A DNA stretch of 64,000 bases from Branchiostoma floridae (taxonomy: Eukaryota; Chordata; Leptocardii; Amphioxiformes; Branchiostomatidae): assembly GCF_000003815.2 (NCBI RefSeq), contig NC_049993.1, forward strand, positions 6,690,743 through 6,754,742, written 5' to 3'. Both the position numbers and the translations under genes were made by a program. The notes beneath the pieces were generated by a model. That model did not search any database and was not told the origin of the DNA. It was given only the letters and a program-made list of their open reading frames with translations. Positions 48,801-58,500 of the stretch are shown piece after piece; the stretch's first letter is position 1; every line of letters begins with the position of its first letter.

Positions 48801-51800
48801 CAGAGAAAGCAGAGTGTATCATTTATAAAGCCTTTGGTATGACTCCTGTAGGGATCAAACTCAAGATTTACTGAATGCAAGGCAAATTATTCAACTCTGC
48901 CAATAACAGATTCAGTTTGTACTACAGTCAGATTCAATCCGATCTTCCTTGTACTTGGTCCACTTCTTGTGGGTGTAGTTCTTAATGTAGCTTTAAGGCT
49001 GCACTAAGTCAGTCAATCAGGTATGTTAGTACTATCCAGATTACGTCTTCGTATTTTGTATATGTCATATTTCATATGCTGTTAATCAAATGTTATTTAT
49101 TGTACCGTACGTTGTTGATGTTACCTTTATGTGAGGAAGGGCAACTGATAAAGGTCTTTTGGACCTGTTTTGCCCTCCCCATCACTTTGTGATGAATTCA
49201 AATACTCTAAATAGATAAACACCATACCTGCTTCCACCGGTGACAGTGTACATTTTTGTGCAATTCTGCTCCGACAGCTGCTGCCCATGGTGCCGACCGG
49301 GAGGTGGCTACCAGCGTGTCCCGACGTCTGAGCGCGTGAGTGTGGACAGCACCGCTGCCTCCCAGTCAGATGGGGAGGAGGAAACTGTGGATGAGGAGGA
49401 GGCAGAGGGAGCGAAGGATGGAGAGACTGAGAGTAAGGAGGATGCAAAGCCAACAGTTGATGCTGATGAGATAACGGTGGAGGAACGTTCGAAACAACCG
49501 AAAAGTGTCGGGTTTGCCACACCAGATGATGGTCATGATGAGGGTAGGAGATATCTTCATTTAAATCTTGAGGGACCTCATCTTAAATGTCTAGAATTAG
49601 TATTAGACAGTGTACTTTTGTTCTTTAGATGCTTCTGTTGTTTATTTATGTCTAAGTGTAAAACAATATCTTTTAATATGATGATTGATGTTATTTATAT
49701 CTGTGAGGAGACAGAGGGATGTAAAGATTGCCAGCATCAGTTTTGTTTCCCCTTCCACTGTTATCATAGATAAAGCCTAAACTGAATAAACCCAAATAAG
49801 CAAACAAATATGCAATACTTCCCCATACAAATGGTATTATACTTTGAAAGAAATCAAACAGAATCTTCTAAACATCTGGAAATGGCTGTTTTCTGTTAGA
49901 TCGACCAACAAAACCTATGATGAGGAAGAAAACTCCTTGGGTTGAAGCGGGACAAGTGGTTCGTGGCCCGTCTGCCCGACGCATTGCTCGCCGTCCAACC
50001 AGGAGATATTCGCAGTACTACAGCCAGAAAGACTCCATTTTACCCGTGCGTGGTTGGCTGGAGAGGTACTTCCCGCAATGGAAGATGACACATAAGGTAT
50101 AAAAGTCTAAATATATTGTTCAAATTTACGTCTTGGAAAACATGTGTAAATCAATGAAGGTTAGACGCCCAGGTAATAATGAGATATGGCAAATAGCAGT
50201 TACATTAATAAGCAACTGGATATGATTTTAGAGTAACTTTCGTAACTACATTGTGTACAATTTATCAGAGAAAGTTTTATTACCCAACTACACACATTGG
50301 TGCAAAGTTGTACTGCATATTCTAACAATTAGCAACTAAGTACATTTTGCAATAGCATGTCTAATGTAAATTTGAGTATTTTTGCTGTGTTAATTAAGTC
50401 CACAACTTGCTGAAAATCTGTTTTGCCTTCGCCATTGTGTTACTACCAAAGATACAGCAAGATTTTTATCATGTTGGAAAATTGCTGTAAACTTGCTATA
50501 ACTCACTATTCATTCAGCTTGATGTTTAAATGTGTTGACTGTGCTAAAAAATTAAAATTGATAAATCATTACACAATGACGATGAATGCCAACATTTTGA
50601 CTTCTTCAGGACGACTTGGAAGAGTTCTTTACCACTCATGGCTACGATGACACCAGTTTTATTTCTGGCATGAAGAATGAGGTAGGAATGCTTTTAACTG
50701 TCTTTGGCTGCATCATTGAGCATTGTTTAGATGCAAAATCTGTTGTCTGTTTACCATTCATCACTGTGACAGCATTTTCATTGTTCTACTGGATATCGAA
50801 GTTGAAAGTAGCCTGCGTACCATCCTCCGTGGTAACTGCTGGCTCACTACTTTTGCTTGCTAACACCCGCGGTAAGCAAGCGAAAGTACCAGGTGTTAGT
50901 AAACAAAAGTAGTGAACCAGCATTTACTATGGAGCATGGTAATCAGGCTAAGTTGAAAGTCCCACCGCAGTACTTTAGATAGCCGCTAGGGGGCCCATTA
51001 TATTTCCTGATCCTTACCCACCTGCCAAATATCATATGGATCTGTTCACAGACTCACAAAGACAGACAAGCAGCACCAAAAACATAACCCTCTAATTGTG
51101 TAAATCTGTGAGTTTTGGGGTCTTCACTCAGCACTTTGACTTTGATCTGACAAACAATATTGTCTGCACTTCAACTGATTTCAGGACTTGATCGACATCG
51201 GCATGGGAGATTCGTACAGTTTCTACCGCGAGAAGCTGATGCGTGAAATCAAGAAAATCCCAGAGTACATTGCAGATTACAAAGTACCGGTAAGTTTAAT
51301 TGACATAGTCATTAAGTTTTGTCTGACTTCCAGATTGGTCAGACCAGTAAAGTATCAATTCAGGGATTGTGACCAAAGCCTCTGGTGTCCACAGAGATCG
51401 CAATCGGTAATAGCTAGGAATGTGTTAGGTTGGTGCACCATTTATGAATCAATTAAAATTGGTTGGACTTTCCTGTTGTGGGGCGTAACTATAGGGTGTT
51501 TGGCCCAGAAGCTTGGAGGTCCTGACAAGTGGGTTCAAATCTTGTCATGCTTCTGATCTTAATTGTGCTCTTGGGAAAGGCACCTACCAGTAACACGACT
51601 TTCCTCACTCCACCCAAATGTAAAAGTGGGTATTTGACTTTGGTTGGAGAGGTACAGAGTTAAAAAGGCTATAATGTGACTACCAATGAGTTCTTGCCCC
51701 TGTGAGACATAGGGCGCCAGTAGACAAGGGGGTGGAGAAGGAATTGCACACACCTCCTTTACCATAAAAAGTCATGTGCAGGTCAGGCAAACAGGTTGCC

Positions 51801-54800
51801 GAACCCACCAGCAAGTGCCTGTTTGAAAAATTGACAGGAGAATCTGAATGAGACTACCTTCCCTACCCTTTTCCCAACGCCCAGGAAAGCACCCGTGAGT
51901 GGCTGAAGTCCATCGGTCTGTCGGAGTACTTGCAGAACTTTCTGGAGCGAGATGTGGTGACCAAGTGGGACCTTGCTATCATCAAGTCCATGAAAGTGAC
52001 CGAACTCAACGAGAGGTACTGCATCACGAAGAAAGGTGAGTCATGGAATGACATTGTTCCTCCATTGTATGGTTGATTGATTCACTGATGTCTATTCTGA
52101 CTAGAACACGCTTCTAGCAGTTCTTCCCCTGGTCAGGCCCCTAGGGGCTTGATGACCTACACTTCAGTCTCAGAAAAATTTCCTACATCTGTCGATTTCA
52201 TTCTGTTGATTTCAGCATACATGTGTACAATTGTTTATGCTAACTGTAGATAGTAACAGACTGGGAACTGCTGGTTACCATGATGTTAGAGGCTGTTGTG
52301 ACCGGTTTCCACAGTGACAGTGGATCCTGAGCTACTATTTTCTTAATCGATTGACTGTCTTTAACTTTAAGAGGTGAATGGCCACATACTTTGTGGGAAA
52401 TGACTGCCTAGGGGTCCATGGACAGTGGAAGTTTGTGGGTTTTTTTTTAACTCGGACTATTTGATGTGTTGTGATTAACAGATTGTGGAATGACTCATTT
52501 TATGTTTTCATTTTTCAGCCCATGTCAAGCGCATCATGAATTCTCTGAAGAACATGAGAAACCCAAATGACCGTAAGTTTTATTCGGACAGAGGTTTCAA
52601 ACTGCAGTATTTTGAGCATGTATTGCAATTTGAAACTGACACCTGTCGACTTGATGTCCCTAAAAAGAAAAGATAATTATAAAGAGTATAATTCAGAATT
52701 CTTGCAAGTTGCCATTATATATCATTATCAGCTCAAATACTTAAATAATTTATTAGCCTCGTAAGTATTGTACTAAGTAGAATTTTAAGATTTTGTATTT
52801 CTATTGTGTAGTTTGTTGTTGACTATTCATTTTTAGACCTGTGCGTCCAAAGTACGCAAGGACACATGCCTGGATGAAAGCATGGATGTCGGGTTCATAA
52901 ATTGACGTCTAATCTTGCAAGGGAGGCTGATATTGAGATTGTGTGGTACATTATGGACCAATGTAGTTACATACATATCATTAAAAAAAACCAATGTCAC
53001 CAAAACTGTTATGCTATGATTGGTAGAGGCATAATGACAATTACAGGACATGAGGTTATATTCTGGTGTTATTAAATGATCTTAAATCTTCAAGGGAGAC
53101 TGACATTGAGAGGGTGCGGTACATTGTGGACCAATGTACTAGTAGTTACAAAGTCATGTGCAGGCCAGGCAAACAGGTTGCCGAAACCACCAGCAAATAC
53201 CTGTTTGCTTGCTCATCTGTCAAAAAGTTCTGAGAATCTGAATAAAATGATGTAATCTTCAGGTGAGGCTGACATTGAGAGGGTGCAGTACATCAGGGAC
53301 ATCAAAGTAGTTACATATCATTCAAAAAACACATTCATGTGTGTGACAAAACTGTTATAATCTGTTGTAACTGGTATAATCACAAACAGGACGTGAGATT
53401 AATGTTCTGGTGTTATAAAATGATGTAATCTCCAGGTGAGGCTGACATTGAGAGGGTGCGGTACATCGTGGACCAGCTGAACACCACCGTCATGTTGGAG
53501 GCCGCGTCGACCCGACTGAACGAGGCGCTGTTCTGGGAGGCGCTCCGGGCGCAGTGTCTGGATCCAGAACTCACCACCTTCAACGAGGTGGACGAACTCA
53601 AGGTGAGATGTGTACAGTGTATCGATTAATTCAAACATCTGAAGTAAACACTCATACATCTTGTTTTACCTTTTTATGCTGTCATGTCAGTTTGTTCTCA
53701 TAAAAACATTCATACATTTTGTTTTTACCTTTTTATGTTGTCGTGTCAGTTTGTTTTCAAGTAAACACTCATACATTTTTTTAAACCTTTTTTTATCATC
53801 ATGTCGTATCTAAGGTAAACATTCTTACATTTTGTTTTAACTTTGTCACATCAGTTTGTTCTCTTGCAATTAGCCTTTGGGCTTGAGTTTGCAAAGATTA
53901 ATGTTTTGATTAGAAGTAGTGTCATTTTTCATCTTTAAAATGAAATAAGATGTTTAAAGTGTGATAGAAAGGCATGCAGAATTCATGCATAAAATCAAGA
54001 CCATGACCCATGCAAGACATCCATCAGACCAATTGTAAGTCACCAAATGTTGGGGCAAACTCTATGACCATAAGCAATTCTTTCTTTATCCAGCAAGCCC
54101 TTGTGGATCTGCGGAATGGTTGGCTGATGGTGTTTGCTGTCGCCAATGCCATCTGGCTGACCCTCATTCTCGTCCTCACGCAACAGTCTGAACTGGCCAT
54201 CCTGGGTTCCAATCCCATCGGCCTGGCAACGGCGCTGTGCTTTGGTGTCATCCAGGCCGTCCAGTTCCTGGCCATGTTGTTCCACCGCGGCCTTACCCTG
54301 ATGCACCACACCGCTCGGATACCCTACCCCACACGGGTGTGTGTTCGTCTTTTACCTTTGCCAAGGAGGTTATATTTTTGGTAGCGTTTGTGTGTTTGTA
54401 TGTGAGTGTGTTTGTGTTAGTAGAGGACCACCAGAACATGAGAATACCTATTAGATAGATTGTGATATTTGGTACGTGGGTGGCAACTGATTCCGAAGAT
54501 TCCCGAGGTCAAGGTCTTCATCGACATCCGATGGACGAATATCAGATCTTGTTTCAAACTATTATAATGTCAACTCTCGTAGTTCCACTCAAGGAGGTTA
54601 CCCTTTTCAACCTCCTTGTTCCACCACAGTAAAACAAAAACGGTATTCTCAAGGCCTTATGAAGAGTGTCAGGATATCTGAAGTGTGCATATCTGACTGA
54701 TTATGGATGCTGCATTTACCAGTAATGGTAGTTTACTAAGATTGCTTTAAATTCACTGCTGTTTTCGTAATAGAGGTTTAAGGAAGTGAACATTATATAA

Positions 54801-56256
54801 TCTTTGCAATGTTGATGAAATATGAAAAAGTTCAGCATCTAATATCCCAAAAAATGATCATGACATTTTTATTTTATAATGGTTGAAACTGATAAAACAC
54901 TAAAGGAAACAGAGACTGCCTTCTGATTTTGTAGTATTAGGAACAATCTTGTTCAGAGTTGTAACAATCAGCTTTTTCCCCGACAGCGCCCGTCCTTCAG
55001 GAAGAAACCAAGGAACGGTGGGAGGAGTATGAGTGTCCAGGCCATGCCCGGCAGCGGGGACGTGTCGTACCGCAACTCCCTTAGTAACAGACAAAAGTGA
55101 GTGACATGTATCAACTAGTGTTACAAACTTATGCTTAGGTCCCATTTGCACCGGTCCCCATCAGGGATGTATCCCCGGCCGGGCTCCGAAGCCACAAATT
55201 TGTCCCGGTGGACTGCCGGATACCGGGGGTGGTGGGTGGGGATACCCCTTGGTGTTCCCCACGGATAGATCATTGCATCTATTAGTTCCTTGGTTCATTT
55301 TAACGGTGCACACCCCAGTTCTTCCGCCACCGGGGTCCGTGGTAGTGCGCGACAAAAAAGTGACGAAAGGCTTCCGAGGGTCTATGTTTGAGTTGAGATT
55401 TCTCATTGTTTCCTGCGAAATGACATTAAACGGTTACATGGCTGAAAAGCGTAGGAAATGGTGTGTTTTGGGTGCAAATTGTGTTTTGGTCCGCGCCTTA
55501 CTTCCGGGATATTCCTACGCCTGAATGTAAACAGGCCGATGACCTTGACCTCTGAAGCGCTGTGTTAAGCCAAGTTGCAATGCCGCGCGTCTTGGATGAT
55601 TAAAAAAACTGTAGTACTAGAATTTTCTTCATAATTGGCTGGATTACTCTTTAGACTTTCCTCTTTCTGGCAGTATCAGTCGTGCTTGCCGGAAAAATCT
55701 GCTTCATCTGTTTTATCCAAAGCGAAAGTGCCCGATTTTGTGCATCATTTTTGACATGAAAATAATGGTTTTTCCCTATAATTTTTCAAAATTAAAGAAG
55801 TTGAAGGATCGAAACTCAGTTGGTCTTGTAGCTGAAGGAATATCCTCTCACCCCATAACCAGTTACAATTGTATTTTGCTTCAGGATAAATTCTGGAAGA
55901 GATGGTCGCTAGACTTCAGGGTGTGCCGCCTCCATTTGAAACCCCAAATAAACTGGGGTGTGCCCCCTTAAGTCCGACTTAAATTCTTAAATTCTTCCTG
56001 GTGCCTGGCTCAGGGCCCAAAGATACACCGGGGACCGCAAGGTGTCCCATATCCATGGGGCCATGTAGAGTTCACACCCTAAAGTACAAAGAAAAAGCCA
56101 GTGAACTGATGAGCTGACGATATTTTTCGACCAATTTCTTAACTAAAAAAATCCAAATGCTTCTTCTTTTTTGTTTTTCCCAGTGGTGTTGCACACTACA
56201 ACCAGGCCTTCAGGATGGATGAGGATGACGAAAGGGAAACCATTCCAAAGGTGTGA
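27804..56256 (+). CDS. Chitin synthase (GT2) with an inserted discoidin domain and two SAM domains, 35 exons
   Basis: Exons: 27804-28286, 30438-30608, 31389-31500, 32384-32615, 33117-33319, 33892-34148, 35800-36006, 36867-37019, 37440-37617, 37944-38077, 38484-38544, 38794-38964, 39762-39901, 40971-41115, 41647-41843, 42463-42630, 43221-43343, 43816-43948, 44540-44655, 45517-45622, 46065-46272, 46840-47207, 47736-47868, 48003-48079, 48433-48526, 49278-49543, 49900-50096, 50610-50681, 51185-51289, 51885-52035, 52519-52572, 53436-53602, 54094-54336, 54987-55096, 56184-56256 (TGA). They sum to 5808 nt, 1935 aa, in phase throughout; one intron is GC-AG. The enzyme polymerises GlcNAc from UDP-GlcNAc and extrudes chitin through the plasma membrane. 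Signatures: HIFFDG 634-639, RWSQVMYM 716-723, DAD 894-896, EDRW 996-999, QRRRW 1033-1037, SWGTRE 1424-1429. Animal enzymes are usually about 1500-1600 aa; the extra length is the discoidin insert, linkers and SAM domains. Confidence 0.95.
28376..28508. mobile_element. Second, more decayed copy of the 25168 MITE family
   Basis: Inverted ends related to AAGCAGAGGTTAGGCTCCGG bracket about 130 bp in chitin synthase intron 1; the right end retains CTCTGCTTGGAGAGTA. Confidence 0.75.
32633..32810. mobile_element. Foldback MITE, family A copy 1
   Basis: Inverted ends GTCACCTTTATCCG and AATAAAGGTGAACTAG begin only 17 bp after the donor of chitin synthase exon 4. Same family at 36158, 39055, 42128 and a fragment at 52592. 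Confidence 0.7.
34146..35600. mobile_element. Nested transposons inside a tandem duplication in chitin synthase intron 6
   Basis: A 95-bp segment that includes the last three exon bases and the donor (34146-34240) is repeated at 35468-35562. A following segment of about 34 bp is also present twice (35434 and 35563). One copy is interrupted by an element at 34241-35431 with TA flanks and ends CAGTAGAAGCC / GGCTTCTATGG. Inside that is a second element, 34258-35270, with TTAA flanks and ends AGGGGCATTCCACTCC / GGAGTGAAATGCCCCT, suggestive of a piggyBac-like non-autonomous element. Confidence 0.8.
34850..35180 (-). repeat. tRNA-derived SINE (minus strand) within the nested element
   Basis: At 35108-35178 (minus) lies a tRNA-like head with A-box TAGCACAGTGG and B-box GGTTCGAATCC. 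A conserved body follows, containing AAGTGCCTTTCCCAAGGACA and AACGTGCATAGGGTATGG on the plus strand. Related bodies lie at 37695-37920 and 51500-51680. It is not a functional tRNA: the anticodon loop has C where U33 is expected. Confidence 0.7.
36158..36369. mobile_element. Foldback MITE, family A copy 2
   Basis: Ends CTAGTTCACCTTAATCCG and CGGATAAAGGTGAACTAA in chitin synthase intron 7. Confidence 0.7.
37029..37170 (+). repeat. TG-rich simple repeat
   Basis: Interrupted (TG)n directly after the donor of chitin synthase exon 8. Confidence 0.85.
37695..37920 (-). repeat. Second SINE copy, ending about 25 bp before exon 10
   Basis: It shares GGTCCTATCCGAGGGACG and AAAGTGCCTTTCC with the copy at 34850-35180, and carries a decayed tRNA-like head on the minus strand. 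Confidence 0.65.
38168..38316 (+). repeat. Minisatellite of about 15-17 bp
   Basis: Repeated GACACCCCTATGTTC variants in chitin synthase intron 10. Confidence 0.85.
39055..39275. mobile_element. Foldback MITE, family A copy 3
   Basis: Perfect 16-bp ends GTAACACTAGTTCACC / GGTGAACTAGTGTTAC; arms pair over most of the 221 bp. It lies in the intron between discoidin exons 12 and 13. Confidence 0.85.
39951..40311. mobile_element. Terminal-inverted-repeat element in the discoidin cassette intron 13
   Basis: Ends CAGGGTTCGAAATAC and GTATTTCAATCCCTG, flanked by CTGGT on both sides, a likely target-site duplication. No coding capacity. Confidence 0.7.
41229..41567. mobile_element. Probable terminal-inverted-repeat element after the GC donor
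   Basis: GTACTCGAAATAC near the left edge and GTATTTTGAGCAC near the right edge are near complements; between them lie repeated TTGC and CAGGTTGC strings. Boundaries are approximate. Confidence 0.45.
41647..43343 (+). other. Chitin synthase exons 15-17: second half of the catalytic domain
   Basis: Residues 883-1044 carry [11 protein letters not shown] (the DxD-type site, usually DGD in animal enzymes), [20 protein letters not shown], the [10 protein letters not shown] acceptor-site motif, EDRW with the catalytic Asp 997, and QRRRWTPST. All residues expected for activity appear present. Confidence 0.93.
42128..42347. mobile_element. Foldback MITE, family A copy 4
   Basis: Ends GTAACGCTAGTTCACCTTT and AAAGGTGAACTATCGTTAC in chitin synthase intron 15. 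Confidence 0.85.
43490..43622 (+). repeat. Dispersed repeat, pair with 45289-45420
   Basis: Shares AGCTCAGTAAAAAAGGCTTC and ACTGGATGCTGTATGGAAAC with the copy in intron 19. Family unknown. Confidence 0.8.
44863..45095. mobile_element. Foldback element with arms of about 50 bp
   Basis: TAATCTCCAACCAGATCCAT in the left arm (44863-44917) is matched in reverse complement in the right arm (45041-45095). It sits in chitin synthase intron 19. Confidence 0.85.
45289..45420 (+). repeat. Dispersed repeat, pair with 43490-43622
   Basis: Second copy of the intron 17 repeat, with the same start (AAGCTCAGTAAAAAAG) and end (ATATCGAA/ATATCAAA region). Confidence 0.8.
46480..46735 (+). repeat. (TGGA)n tetranucleotide microsatellite
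   Basis: Long run of GGAT/TGGA units in chitin synthase intron 21. The long open frames on both strands here are artefacts of the repeat. Confidence 0.97.
50810..50949. mobile_element. 140-bp foldback element with an 11-bp target-site duplication
   Basis: AAGTTGAAAGT occurs at 50799-50809 and 50950-50960. The insert starts AGCCTG, ends CAGGCT, and its arms pair over most of their length (CTACTTTTG with CAAAAGTAG). Intron 28. Confidence 0.85.
51500..51680 (+). repeat. SINE copy, plus strand
   Basis: Body motif CTTGGGAAAGGCAC and ACGACTTTCCTCACTC match the complement of the copy at 34850-35180; GTGGGTTCAAATC resembles a decayed B-box. Confidence 0.6.
51768..51851 (+). repeat. Segment duplicated at 53150-53245
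   Basis: AAAGTCATGTGCAGG and GGCAAACAGGTTGCCGAA recur in the intron before exon 32. Each copy ends in GAATCTGAAT, about 35 bp before exon 30 in one case and just before a decayed exon copy in the other. Confidence 0.85.
52592..52667 (+). mobile_element. Fragment of foldback MITE family A
   Basis: TTTCAAACTGCAGTATTTTG and CTGTCGACTTGATGTCCCTAA match the centre of the family A copies. Both ends are missing. Confidence 0.6.
52919..53310 (+). pseudogene. Three decayed tandem copies of the 5' part of chitin synthase exon 32
   Basis: Copies begin near 52919, 53094 and 53264, each with GGCTGA(C/T)ATTGAGA or a close variant as in the true exon at 53436. The third keeps an intact CAG acceptor and the correct frame for 32 codons to a TAA. 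The others have lost the AG or drifted. Confidence 0.85.
53436..56256 (+). other. Chitin synthase exons 32-35: C-terminal coiled segment, last two helices and tail
   Basis: After SAM 2 comes an amphipathic helical region, then [17 protein letters not shown] and [10 protein letters not shown]...QFLAMLFH, matching the final two helices of animal chitin synthases (about residues 1802-1862). A basic, Ser-rich cytosolic tail follows. Confidence 0.88.
55304..55967. mobile_element. TTAA-flanked transposon (664 bp) in chitin synthase intron 34
   Basis: TTAA at 55300-55303 and 55968-55971 flank ends CGGTGCACACCCCAGTT / AACTGGGGTGTGCCCCC. No transposase frame is visible, so it is a non-autonomous piggyBac-like element. 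It may lie within an older CpG-rich repeat (about 55140-56060). Confidence 0.7.
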
Positions 56257-57625
56257 TGAAGGAAATTAAAGGTCTTCCATGCAAGCAGGGCAAGACGTTA
56301 AGGTCCCTCCAACAAAGTCTATAACTGAATAGAATGCATTGTGAATGCTGAGAGCTTTAAAGAGTTATATTGTGTTTAAGTTTCCCTGGCAATATAAATT
56401 ATGGAAAATGAATGTAGTCTACTGCATGCAGTTTTGATTTCTTGATACTTGCTCAATTCAAGAGATCGGAGAAACGAATTCTTGGAATAATCTAGGCAAG
56501 AGAGCAATGACAGAATTCCTGTCTTTCCATTCTTTGGAGGACCTACCTGTTCACTTAATGTATATTTAGGTATAAGGTATTAGGCAGAAGAAATCGAATA
56601 GTTAATGTATATATATGAACCTTTTGCCTTATGCCTAAAATGTAATATATTTAGCTTGTCTGCAGAGATGGCCGCTAATCCAGGTTTGACTGTAGTTGTC
56701 ATTTTCTTTTCTTTGCATTGATATGTATTGTTGGTTTGTTTTTTTCCAAATCGAAACTTGATAAGAGCCACTTTAAAGTTGAGATGAACAGATAAATCAA
56801 TTGAAATGTAGTTAAGTTGAGTAGTACGTAAGGTAGAGAACAAACTGTCTTGGGTTGTAAATAACATTTCACACCTTTGACAAATGTAATTGTGCCAAAA
56901 AAAACTTTATGAATCTCTCATCGCAAAATTTGATGTAGAATAAGTTAAGCCCATTTTGTTGTTTTATGAGACATGAGAAACAAAATGTAAACTTGCTCGC
57001 TCCAATGTATAAGATATAATGATGAAATGAATGCCTTGTCACATTTACATAGAATCAACAAACTACATGTAGATCAGAATGACTGTTTTTGCCATGTTTT
57101 GTCAGCAAGCTTTTTCAAACTGGATATGAGGAATATCTTGGCAGTAGTCAGTATCTCGACAAGTATTTTGCTCACTTTGAAGTTTTGGTGTGTTTGTTTT
57201 GAATAAGCTGTAAACCACCTCAAAACATAACACAGACCAGTTTTGTGTTTTGGCAAGTTGTTAAATAATAAGCTGAACAAGGTGATTAGTATTTCAAATA
57301 CGTTTAAGTGTATCATGATTCTATGCTTGCTTGAAGTGATAGCTGTTGTAAAGCTACTAAAGAGAAGGCTATTTTGAATATAAGATAGTTTCCCTAGTTG
57401 ACTCTAGAATGTAATACAGAATACAGTCACTATGAAGCTGTACTGTTAGAGTTAAGAGTGATGCTTAAGTCCATTATGTAGAAGTTGTAATGAAGTATTA
57501 GCAATACTGTCTTTTTTTCAAATCTCATTCTTATCAACAGCTGATTCTTCATTAGATAGCTTTTAGACAGAGTTTGGAAGTTATCATGGACAACTGGCAG
57601 AGCTGAATAAAAGTTGACTTGCTCC
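56257..57625 (+). other. Probable 3' UTR of the chitin synthase gene
   Basis: AT-rich sequence without a supportable frame. AATAAA at 57606-57611 is the likeliest poly(A) signal. Confidence 0.4.
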
Positions 57626-58500
57626 CAACAGTACCACATGTATAGTAGCCATTTGCCATCTAACAAGTTATAAGTTGTAAAAACTATAACAGCGATCAAA
57701 AGCATCATCTAGCAAGTCAACTCATGAAAAAAAAAAAACTTTTGGCCGATCCTAAGGCGGCGACCATCTTCGTTTCATTGGTCAACACAGCTTTACTTGG
57801 AAGCATCGCAGCGATAGGCTAGTCCGCTGGTAATGTCGTGTGTTCTGCTTACTTTTTTCCAACAGTTTGTGTAACGTATTTCGGCAACCCTGTTTCTCAC
57901 AATAGACTTTGCACAAGCACACATGCTTGCAATGAGAAGTAAGCTGATCAGTTAAACAGATGCGGTCCCAAAGGATATAAAAGCCGGAGGTTATGATGAT
58001 GAAGTACAACAGAAAACTTGTCGCGCTGCGGACACCTTCTTCTACACACATTATCATTAGATCAACTGCATTTCATTTTTGTATCATAAGATATCATAAA
58101 AAGGTAAAATTAAGACAATACATTCCATAAGACAATAGTTCCGATTCAAAACTGGGTGGTAGAATCTGTCCCAGTTTCTGGCCAGCGAAAAACAAGTAGA
58201 TTAATTTGTCCGGTCTAGTACTTGCAGAAGCTGCAGATAGATTGGAAAGGGCTGTTTTTTTTTAGAAACAAATCAGTGCCTTAGACGTTACAGGAAAGTA
58301 GTGCATATTGGAAAATCTTTCGGAGACAAATTTTTCCACTGTAAAAGCAGGTCAATCTTTTAAAACATCTAGACTCAGGTCTCAGCCTGATCCTGAAATT
58401 ACCATAGATGCTAGGATTGTGTAACTATAGTATTTATGGATAACTGAAGCTTCTTGTCGTGACATCACAAATAATCAAATTAAGGACACAACATTTTTAG
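57626..58500. other. Short intergenic region between convergent genes
   Basis: No gene is supported. A 91-codon minus-strand frame (57782-58057) has a hydrophobic start and a Cys-rich end but no family match or context. Confidence 0.5.

Larger units (their letters stand above)
49900..52572 (+). other. Chitin synthase exons 27-31: two tandem SAM domains
   Basis: SAM 1 is about residues 1595-1660 ([34 protein letters not shown]). SAM 2 is about 1672-1735 ([40 protein letters not shown]). SAM domains often oligomerise. They are preceded by an acidic Glu-rich linker (exon 26) and an Arg-rich stretch. Confidence 0.85.

Noticed and set aside
57782..58057. 91-codon minus-strand frame with hydrophobic start and Cys-rich end
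   Set aside because: No family, promoter or poly(A) evidence; single weak frame.
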